DNA of 64,000 bases from Paraspadella gotoi. Taxonomy: Eukaryota; Chaetognatha. Of this stretch, positions 45,803 through 55,133 are shown one piece after another (the first letter of the stretch is position 1; each line of letters begins with the position of its first letter). The translations under genes were made by a program, and so were the position numbers. Under the pieces are notes generated by a model. It searched no databases, was not told where the DNA came from, and was given only the letters and a program-made list of their open reading frames with translations. Location of the stretch: contig CM119271.1 in assembly GCA_051294375.1 (NCBI GenBank), forward strand, positions 12,639,039-12,703,038. The letters are read 5' to 3'.

Positions 45803-48802
45803 TTGATAGATACCCTGTGTCCGTTCGAGAGTGACACCAAAAAAATCTTTACTCTACTTTGAATATTTAATAAACATAATTCATAAGTATATCATTAGTT
45901 TAAGAACTACTTGACGTTTTTTATGTCCAAGTTTCATTTCGTGTTTAATTTATTTACTATTCTTTGTTTAAATTTTTATCTAACACAGTAAAATTGGCAA
46001 AAAAAGACCATTTTTGGCGTGTTCTTGAGATTTTTTATTTATTTTTTTAATTGTAAATCTTAAGTTTTTTTTATATAATTCGTCCAATTAGAAGAAAATG
46101 CTGTCCTGAACATGTTTTTGACTGTTTTGAATAATTATTTTATATCGTAAGGATTCCTAGATAATTCTTAATTTAATGGTGTAAACGAATTTTAATAATT
46201 TTAAGTATTTAATGAGTAATTAATTTATAATATTTTTTTTAAAAGATTCTGTTTTTTACTGAAGATGAAATTGGATGACAATTTAAGAAAAGTTTTTTAC
46301 ATAAGTAAATATCAAATTAATCTTATGAAATTAAAATATAATAAACGTCCAGTACTTTGCTACTGAATGAGGAAAAAAAATTTTAAAAATATTTATCCAA
46401 TGAGAAATGATACGCATATTTTTGGAGTCACTCGCGAACGGACACGGGGTAGATAGATCGATCCGCCCGATCTAAACCTGCAACATCTCGCCGAGTCGAA
46501 AACTCGGTTTCCTCACATTGACGAAAAACGAGTTCGTATCGAGTTTCGCCGCTCGAAGCCCCAACCGTTTGATCTTCGCCGCTTCGGCGGCGAGGAGGCG
46601 TTGACCGCTGAGAGACCGCCAGGAAAAAGAAAAAGAGTTTGACTCTCTCTCTCTTTTAATCAGAATACGACAATATGACGATATCTCAATTCAGATAATT
46701 CACAAATTAATCTGCTACATCTCTCTCTCTCTCTCCCTCTCTCTCTCTCCTCTTACCCTCCGCTGTGAGCGCCCATGACGAGGACGTCGTCGTGGCGATA
46801 TTCCTTCAAAGGCTCCGTCGCTTCCGTCGAGAGATACACGATTCGATCCGAGGGAAATTCTTGGGAAAAAGGAAGAGGAGTCGTCGACCAAACTTGGTTC
46901 CTCGTTGATGGGTGATGGAGGAGATTGAGGTGGTCTGTGGGGGGGGAGGGGGAGAGAGGTGAGGGGAGGGAAAAGGGGAAGGAGAGGAATGAGGGTTTAA
47001 CTAAATGATTCTGGCTGCAGAGTTTTTGGTATAAAATTTTTTTCCAGAGAACAAGAGGCACGAAGACAAATTAAAACAAAAGGTACCAATTTAACGGGTA
47101 CATACGGGATCGTTTACGGTCAAAGTTGGTCACTAAAACAGTTTTGTAGAGTAATTGACTGCGTCGCTGTTTTCGTCGTCGTTTTAACCATCGTCTTAAG
47201 ATATTTCAGCTGATAAAAAGAAGGCATTCATATTTCTCCCACGAGTTCGAACCTTCCCGGTTTTCGTCGAAACCGCAGAGCACAATGTTGAAGGGTTCCC
47301 ACAATGATCGGTTGACGGCGTAGAGTTCCATCAATGGTTGGAGGATGGAAGCGAAGGAAGGAAAGTTCAAATCGAGAGCGATGGTCTGGAAAAGAGAGAA
47401 CACAACTCCGAGGAAGAGTCCATCGGTTTTGACTCTTCCCTCTCCAAGGTTCATCAAGCCATCATGGGACTTATCTAGCGTCAAGAGACTAATACAGCCT
47501 TCAATCTCATTTAGCCAGTTCAAATGTAATCTTTTCCATACTTTAAATAAGCATACAATACTTTGCAGTCTTTTGTTCTTTTATACACCACCATAGATTT
47601 GATCACAGGCATACCGTAAGCGAAGCTATTAAACCGCTGGACGAGTGATACCAATTCCCAAGTGACTATCCCAGAGCCTCGGAGCGAACGCGGCAAATTG
47701 CCCAACCCATTATGGCACTCATGACCTCTCCCAAAAACTTCTCCCCCACGCACTCTCACCTGGCCGAATTTCATTGCGAAATTCATTCGGTGATTGTGAA
47801 CTTTTCTCGCGTAGTTTGAATCGAGTTTGGGAACGATGACGAGCGGAGGTCCGATCGGACTCACGCCTGATTCAACGAAAATTGCTTTTTTTTTGTTCAC
47901 CGGTGAATCTCCTCGACTCTGGTTGAGATCGAATGGAAGGAGAGAGAAGAGTCGTGAATCCTTTTGTTTTCGCTTTGACCGGTGAAGTCGGGTGAATAAC
48001 GTGACTCACCGCGTTCGTCGTAAATCTCGCCGCGAAAATTCTCTTTCATTCTTTCTCTCGTTCTTTTTTCGATGGTTTTCGTTCGATGCTCGGATTGATT
48101 AGAATTTTCTTCTTTTCTGAAATGAAAATCGAAATTGAAATCACAAGCGATTCGTCCCTCGTTCACTGGCGAGTATAACGACGGAGGATAGATAAGGTCG
48201 TCCTCTGTCATCCTTTAAATCGTCTTCTGTCATCTTTCGACGTATTCTGTCATTCTCTATCATCCTCCATCGTCGTTCTCTATCCTCCGTCATACTCGGT
48301 GGTCCGAGGACGTCCTCTATCATCCTTTCAATTGTCTTTTGTCATCTTCAAACGTTCTTCGTCGTCATCCTTCCCGGTTCGTCGTGGTCCTCCACCAGCC
48401 CTTTAGAACCTGAGTTCGTTTCTCTTCTCCATTTCCGCGAAGTTTCGGTACAGTTTCCTTCTTCGCTCCGACGACGTCTCCGCTTCGAGCTGAAAGAGCG
48501 AAAACCAAATTCCAAATCGATCGATTGACTTTTTCACTTCACCTTCGTCTCACCGTTTTCCGCATTTTCTCGGTGAGTTTCCAAGGGACGTCGGCGCCGA
48601 CGAAGCGTAAATAATCCAGGTCCAACTCGAGATTCGATTCGCCTCCGCCGAGATCTAGCGAGTCCGTTTCGCGGGGACCGAGTCGCTCATTTCCTTCGAC
48701 TTTCGATCCCAATGTCCGAAAGGATCGTCTCTGTTGACTTTTTACGATTCGACGCGATACCAGCAGAAAGTTGGACCAAATCCTTTCCCTTCCGACGATC
48801 AT
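45495..48802 (-). CDS. TRMT10C-like protein 2 (paralogue)
   Basis: Same family and exon order as the gene at 34162-37161. Start ATG 48802 gives a basic leader (MIVGRERIWSNFLLVSRRIV). Then come DYLRFVGADVPWKLTEKM, SSERRRKLYRNFAEMEKRNE (48400-48490), a Lys/Glu/Arg-rich exon (48015-48125), NHRMNFAMKFGQ (about 47770-47880), YAVNRSLWEPFNIVLCGFDE (47255-47390), PSDRIVYLSTEATEPLKEYR and HDDVLVMGAHSGG (46757-46945), AAKIKRLGLRAAKLDTNSFF (46480-46610), and VLADARDTDGNWFYAF with the ending NERAIFKPTARR (45495-45735). The position of the usual TRM10 catalytic Asp (G-x-V-D) is HSGG here. FGQPLVFDM is reduced to FGQ plus a new exon start. Either a divergent methyltransferase or a catalytically dead RNase P subunit. 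Confidence 0.7.
45738..45800 (+). repeat. (GA)n microsatellite
   Basis: Pure GA tract beside an exon edge of TRMT10C-like 2 and directly before the TIR element. Confidence 0.95.
45811..46451 (+). mobile_element. MITE-like element with ~35-bp TIRs and TA target duplication
   Basis: The left end, TA then CCCTGTGTCCGTTCGAGAGT, is the inverse complement of the right end, with ACTCGCGAACGGACACGGGG before TA. Similarity runs about 35 bases inward (through CCAAAAA). The interior (about 570 bases) is AT-rich with no ORF. TA duplications and non-coding interior fit a Tc1/mariner-type MITE. It lies in an intron of TRMT10C-like 2. Confidence 0.8.
48180..48370 (+). repeat. Degenerate TCATCCT/GTCTTCTGTCATC repeat
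   Basis: Imperfect repeats of GTCATCCTTTAAATCGTCTT and CTCTATCATCC fill part of a TRMT10C-like 2 intron; no fixed period. Confidence 0.5.
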
Positions 48803-49254
48803 CCCTTTATTTATTTTTAAAAAAATATAAACCTTTTAAAAGAATAAAGAATAATAAACGCTGCAAACAGGGAGAAAAAAAAATAAAGTAACGGCGAAAA
48901 ATTCGAAGTCAACAAGATTTCGAGATATAATTAATACCCTACATTATCTTTTTTTTTTATAATTAGTTGTAAGAGTCGGACGAGGGCTCGATCGATATAT
49001 AACAAGGATGATTTTATAACTTGTTTTATAACATTTAAAACGAGACTTTTCTTTAAAATGATATCTTTTGTGCGATTCGTCGTCTCGTCTTTGGACGTCG
49101 CAGATTTTCGCACAATTTGTAAAGCGTTAAAAAGGACGAAGCAACCGAGATGTCGCCGTCGCGAACGTCGTACTCGTCTTCAAACGAGCTCGACGTCGCG
49201 AGAGTGAAATTTCGAGAGGTAAAGAAATCGAGAGAGAAAGAAGACCGGAAATTT
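48803..49254. other. Spacer between TRMT10C-like 2 and PPP4R2
   Basis: AT-rich at first, then GC-richer towards the PPP4R2 stop. It probably holds the TRMT10C-like 2 promoter and PPP4R2 3' untranslated sequence. Nothing is recognised. Confidence 0.4.
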
Positions 49255-52088
49255 CTAAGAAATCGAACCTTCTTCCCCTCCTCCTTCTCTCCCGTCCTTC
49301 GCTTCTTCCTCCTTCCTCGCCTTCTTCCCCGGTTCTTCCGAATCTCCTCCCCTTTCCTCCTCCCCCTCTTCTTCCTCTTCCTCTTCCTCATTTTCCGGCG
49401 AGTTCCTCTTCAAGGGCGGCTCCCCCCTCTCTTCCTCGCCCCGCCTTCCTTCTCCTTGGCCCTCGATCGCCCCCGAAGATCTTTTTCTTTTCAACGGCGA
49501 CGACAACGACGACGCCGAAATCGAATCCGGCGACGACACGAGCGCCGTCGGCGCCGCGACGGACTCCAACGGCGGCTCCGGCGTGGAAATTTGCGCCGTC
49601 GACGAGGAAATTGGCGCCGACGACGCCGATTCTTTATCGGAGATCGAAGATTCGTCCTCTCGCGGGGTCGAATCTGTTCTTGAAGGCGATGACGAGTCCA
49701 TCGACGCCGTCAACTTTGTCGACTCCGCTTCGGCGTCGGTCTCGATCGATTCCGGTTTTGTCGGCACAGATTCCGCCGCAGCCGCCGCCGCCGCCGCCGC
49801 CGTAGATTCCGGCGTCGACATCTGTTCGCTGGTTTCCTCATTCCTTGCGTCGATCGATGCGGCGTCGGCGGCGTCTTTGCTCGTCGTCGCCTCGGCGTCA
49901 TCTTCCATCTCATCGACGCCGGCGTCGTCCAGCGGCGTCGCCCGATCATCTCTTCGCGTAGAGTCGGCGGCTTCGTCGTCTTCGGAGAAGGGGGCGGGAG
50001 GAGCAGCGGACGACGCCGCGGGAGCCGCTGACGGCGTCGCGGAGGCAGCAGCAGACGGCGCGGCAGGGCAGGCGTCAGTTTTGATAACGGAGATCGGCGC
50101 CGGTTTAGTTTCGTCGTCGGGTTTTTCATGAAGCGGAAGATGAGACTCTGGAAAAAGCGGATATGTATTAAAATTAATATAAATTATATAAAATAAAAAT
50201 TGGTTAAATTAAAAAAAAAACTTTCCAACCGGAAGTTGATGAGGATGAAGATTCTGTAGACGCGCCGGCGTCAGCGACCGCAGCTGAAGCGTCGGTGGCG
50301 GCGACCGCGGCAGCGGGAGCGGCGGCCAAGACAGTTGCGGCCGCAGCAGCAGCGGCTGGAGCGTCCGCGGCGGCTGAAGCGGCTGAGGCTGTCATCAGCG
50401 ACTCATCGATGGGCGCGGGGGGAGTCGAGACGGCGGGCAGTGCGGGGCTGACCGTCCTTACAATGCGGACGTTTTTCTCGAATCCGCGCAACAATTTGTC
50501 GATTCGTTTGTAATATTTCTTGGGTTGAGTCAAAAGTTCGCAGAGACGCTGTAAAAAAAAATATATATAATAATTATGTCAAGATAGAGGCTCACCTTAC
50601 CGCCAGAACCTCTCTCTCCCCCGGGCCTTCTCTTCCCCATTACATACTTACCCTACTTACCTCTTTCCCTGATGAGAGACTAGTTAGTACCTACCTTTAG
50701 CTAGATACCCATCTTCCCAGTATGTATTTATCTCTTTCACTTTCTCTCTCCCTCTCTCTTTTTCTCTCTCCCTCCCTCCCTCCGCCATTCCTCTCTCTCT
50801 ATTTCCCGCTCACTCACTCTCTCTCTCTCTCCCCCCCTCCAACCTGAATGGTGAATGGAATCCCCTGAAAATTATTAAGCGCAGTGACGATTCTTTTCTT
50901 CATCTTAAGGATGTGAATCGCGCAGCCGTCGTTCCCGTCGCTGGTCAGAGGTGACCCGTCGCTCGCCGACACCTGGAAATTCGCAAGACGCAATTTAAAG
51001 TCAATCTTGGGGAAAAAATTCGATCGGCTGAAAAAAATTAAATTAAATGAAGAAGTTTGAGGCGTTGAACGGCCCTAAATTTTTTTTAAAGGACGCATTT
51101 CCAAATCTAAAACAACTTAATAATATTAGTAATATTTTATAAATTATGCCAATTTTTGTTTAATTAAAACAGTACTGCACAAGTAATAAATACATTAAGC
51201 ATCTTATATTGCTCAACAATTTTAATTAAATATTTCAGATGTAAAAAGAAAAAAAAACAAAACAACGAACATACCCGACCGATCGACCAAAAGATTGAAA
51301 GATTCCTACCTGAATCTTTTCTTCGAGGAAACTGAGGTCTTCCTCCTCGTTGGTGATCTCCTCGACGACCTTTTCCAACTTGAGGACGACCAAGTGGCGC
51401 AGCTTGGTCCATGGCAGGCATGGCCAGCCTGATATGAGAGGATGGGGGGCAGTTAAGGATACGGGAGAAAGAGGTCAGGATGACCAAGTGGCGCAGCTTG
51501 GTCCATGGCAGCATGCCCACGCCTGATTATGAGAGGAGGGGGGGCAGTTAAGGATACGGGAGAAAGAGGTCAGGATGACCAAGTGGCGCAGCTTGGTCCA
51601 TGGCAGCATCGCCACGCCTGATTATGAGAGGAGGGGGGGAGTTAAGGATACGGGAGAAAGAGGTCAGGATGACCAAGTGGCGCAGCTTGGTCCATGGCAG
51701 CATCGCCACGCCTGATTACGAGAGGAGGGGGGGGCAGTTAAGGATACGGGAGAAAGAGGTCAGGATGACCAAGTGGCGCAGCTTGGTCCATGGCAGCATT
51801 GCCACGCCTGATTATGAGAGGAGGGGGGGGGCAGTTAAGGATGCGGGAGAAAGAGGTCAAGAAGGAAAGGTAGGTAAAAAATGTTTTGAACTAAATAGAA
51901 GATGATAAAAAAAAATGTTGCTCATCTCTCTCTTTAGTTGTCCACAACCCGAACCCCCTGAACGAATGCCGAACAGACGAACCTGTTTTGGCGATCTCCT
52001 CCAAGTATTTCTCGAGGATGTCGGGGATCCCGACGCGCGGCGCTCCCACGCCGTTCATCTCGATAGAAGAGGGAGGCGCGTCTTCCAT
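49255..52088 (-). CDS. PPP4R2: Protein phosphatase 4 regulatory subunit 2
   Basis: PPP4R2 is a core subunit of the PP4 phosphatase complex (DNA damage repair, snRNP maturation). Exon 1 (ATG 52088) carries GIPDILEKYLEEIAKTG. Exon 2 (about 51314-51420) gives WTKLRHLVVLKLEKVVEEIT. Exon 3 (50846-50975) has MKKRIVTALNNFQGIPFTIQ. Exon 4 (about 50225-50550) has RLCELLTQPKKYYKRIDKLL and RGFEKNVRIVRTVSP, which are strongly diagnostic. The remainder of exon 4 and exon 5 (49255-50140) encode a long low-complexity region rich in Ala, Ser and acids, with poly-Ala runs and KRKRSSG and KKARK basic patches, as in other PPP4R2 tails. The first intron and the start of exon 2 are tandemly repeated, so several alternative acceptors exist. 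Confidence 0.9.
51387..51865 (-). repeat. ~95-bp tandem repeat covering an acceptor and exon start in PPP4R2
   Basis: GACCAAGTGGCGCAGCTTGG recurs at about 51387, 51482, 51577, 51671 and 51767. On the coding strand each unit has a pyrimidine-rich stretch, a CAG acceptor, and then about 38 bases of exon 2 sequence encoding LPWTKLRHLV, followed by ATCCTGACCTCTTTCTCCCG. Only the unit at 51387 continues into the rest of exon 2. Confidence 0.85.
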
Positions 52089-52856
52089 CTTTCCCTCTTG
52101 AGAAAAAAAAAGTGAGACTTTATGAATATATATTATATATATAATTTATATATATATGAAGGCGACCTTCCTACGAATATCAAAATCCTCCGCTAATTCC
52201 AATACGTTTCGCCGGAGTCACTTTCTTTCATTTATGTTTCATAAAAATCATATCATTTTAGAACGCATTCCATCTTTTATTATTTATGGTAAAAGTCTTA
52301 GGATGCCTTACTTTTGTACCAAATATAAACTAAATTGATGAAGTATTACCCAAGTTACAAACTTTTTTTAATATCATCAACGGAATAGACTTACAGACGG
52401 ACTTGATTGGCCTCGTGATGTGATTGCTCGTCTCCTTCACGAATCATCAGAAAGTCGACGAATCACAGACCTTAGATTGACCTTAGATTGACCAATGACC
52501 GACAAAGGAACCGACGGAGGGATCGACGGTCGGAATTGCTAAGAGAACTACAGGGCAGGCACTATCCTCAGCACCCAAACTCAAGAAACAACTTCTTTAA
52601 ATAATTAATTGTTATCACCTTCGTCGTAACCTTTGTCATTGTGTCATCGTTACATTTGTCAACAGTTTAAATCATTGTCCGTCGTTAATAAAACTATTGC
52701 CGAACAAATACTTGCCATCAATATTAATTACCCTCGTTATTTGACTAAAAGTCAACGATATAAATAGGACGGACATACATACCGACCGACCAAAAAGTGA
52801 CTTATGGAGTAGTTACAAGACTTTTCGCGGCGCAATTAAAAACGCTATTCGACATT
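52089..52856. other. Spacer upstream of PPP4R2
   Basis: (TA)n-rich near 52125-52160, otherwise unremarkable. GGACGGACATACATACCGAC near 52768 resembles the end of the repeat at 40240. No gene is recognised. Confidence 0.5.
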
Positions 52857-53096
52857 TGCGGGGTTCCGCCCCCCCCTCTCTGTCATTTCTCCGTTTATCT
52901 CCTGCATCAAAGCATCAAAGCAACCAAACAGCCAATCAACCAATCTGCCAATCAACCAAACAGACACTTTCATCCCACCTCCTTTGACCTCCTCGATCGC
53001 CTGGCAGAGTTCGTCCAGGGCGACGCCGACGGATTCTTTGCTAAAAACCGGCATCGTCTGTCGGGCCAATGGGGAAGTAGTGGGCGTGGCTGACAA
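52857..53096 (-). CDS. Possible first exon, unknown protein
   Basis: Open frame beginning MSATPTTSPLARQTMPVFSK, then ESVGVALDELCQAIEEVKGG, in GC-rich DNA with codon use like the real genes here. GAG followed by GTGGGA near 52980 could be a donor. The acidic, amphipathic stretch looks coding, but no continuing exon was found towards 52.2 kb and no family is recognised. Any further exons would have to lie in the spacer before PPP4R2. Confidence 0.3.
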
Positions 53097-55133
53097 CCCG
53101 GCGTCGCCGCTTTTGTTTATTATTTGTTTGTTCGTTTTTTTTTTTATCGAGGAACTAAAACTTCATAAAAACACAAATAAATGGTAAGCGGAGTTAAATA
53201 ATTTTTTGTTTTTGTTTTAAGGGTCAGTCTCGACTGAGTAACAACTAGTATAGCCAAGGGTACGAGGCTTTCGAAAGTGCGATAACAAAATAGTAACGAG
53301 GATACTACGCTAGGACACAGACATTGAAACGGGTTGGCTTTTTTTTTTATTTTGTTTTTTTTTTTGGAGATGGGGTACACGAAAAAAATCAAGAACCTTA
53401 GGCTATTTTTTAGGACCTGAAGAATTCAAGCAATCAACTAAATGCAAGTAATGGCACTTAAGGGAAATAATGAATCGATTTCGATATATTTTAGATTCGT
53501 TTGTTGGTTTAGAGCAGACAGTTAAGATACTAAATATTCCCTGAGAAAAATTTAAAAATTAAGAAATTTTTTTGGTTTCTTTTTGTTTCGAGTAACACTT
53601 GACCTTAATGTCCGAGTTGTTATTGATATATATTATATAAACTTTTATTCACGAATGAGCATCACTACATTAAAGACTAAAGAGTTATCGAAATAACCTT
53701 TTCATAATTTTTGATTTTGATGATTGGAAAAATATCATTTGCAAGGAACCTCACATTTTCAAGTAAAAATTAGCGTTACACAGAGTAAAGCGATAAAAAA
53801 AAGAAGAAAAAAGATGAATTTCTATTTATTAGTCTATGACATAGTCGTAGATCACATAAAAATAACGGTTAAGAAATAAAACGTTAATGAGTGAGATTCT
53901 CTCGCGCCCAATATTACGCTATTTTCCAATGAGGCGACGAAATCGATTCGTTATTTCCCTTAATTCAAAAAGTTTCAATGTATAAGAGAGAGAAAAATGA
54001 GATAATCATGGCAATTTTTTTTATTTCACGAATCACGAATCGAATGTATCATTCATTCATCATTCATTCATGTATCATTCATTCATCATTAATTCCGTGG
54101 GAGATCTTTTTTTCAAGATTAAGCGACACGAAGACCTTTTTAAAACTCTCTCTGAAAATATTAACATCCGATCGAATGATCATATTGACCTCAATTCAAA
54201 AGCTCACGTAACCTTTCTTGTCCGTCAAACAGGAAGTAGGGCACTTTCAAATTCAATGTAAGCGAAAGAAAACTTTTCACTTCTCTTTTGTTAGTTACGT
54301 CTGGAGGAAAGAAACGATGGAAAATCATCAACAGCTCAAAAAGAATTATATTTTGTGAATAAGGTTTCTTTTTGGAATTAAAGGATTTTAATTTCATTTA
54401 AATTTATAATCAATCTGCTACCTATCGTTTGACCCTTAAGAATTAATAAAATATCAGTATAAATTACTAAATACATCTATTACATGTAAACCACCAAAGC
54501 CTGTCCAAAGTCAGGGGCAAGATAGCTTATTTATTAAATGAATGGATAATTTTTATATTGGTTGTCCCAATTTCATGAATAAGGATTTTACAATAATGAA
54601 ATTTTTCATGCGCATGTGCAGACCACAGGAGACGCAAAATTCAACATTTACGAAGACAAAAAAAAGCAAACCGATGATTTTGTCCGACTCGTTTCTTTCT
54701 TCGCCGCTAGAGTTAGTCCTACTCTTTCACTCATTAAAACAAGACACGTTTCTTTCCCTCATTTTTCGTCCATCTTTTTAAAAAATAACTAACAATCGAT
54801 AGAGACAAAATGAAAAGGGAAAAAAAAAGTCGTAAATGACGGTCAAAGTGACGAGTTTCAAAAAAAAACAACAACAAAAACTTTCACGCACGGATATACC
54901 TCATCAAAATATACGACGCGACGTTAAAAAATCCCGTAAACGACTAGTGGAATTTTGTTTGTTTGTTTTTTGTTTTGATAGACAGACGATTATAAATATA
55001 TCGTGGAAAAAGAAGAGTCAAGATGCATGGGTTGGTTTTTTTTTCTCGGAGGGTGAGGGGGTAGAGGGGGGAAAAGAGGGTGTTTTTGAGGGGGAATTTG
55101 GTTGACTTTTTTTTTTTTTGGTCGAACTCGTGA
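53097..55133. other. AT-rich spacer downstream of CPPED1
   Basis: No gene is recognised. It holds a (CATT)n-like run at 54045-54095 (ATTCATTCATC words), one T1 terminal repeat at 54490-54580 and poly-T/poly-A runs. Confidence 0.55.
54490..54580 (+). repeat. TIR family T1 terminal repeat (copy F)
   Basis: AAAGTCAGGGGCAAGATAGC, then TTATTTATTAAATGAATGGA and TTGGTTGTCCCAATTTCATG; only the right end is seen. Confidence 0.7.

Noticed and set aside
49150-50131. Plus-strand ORFs over the PPP4R2 tail
   Set aside because: Mirror frames of the Ala/Ser/Glu-rich tail; the minus frame continues the diagnostic PPP4R2 blocks.
51387-51865. CRISPR array
   Set aside because: Units are contiguous with no unique spacers, and the host is an animal.
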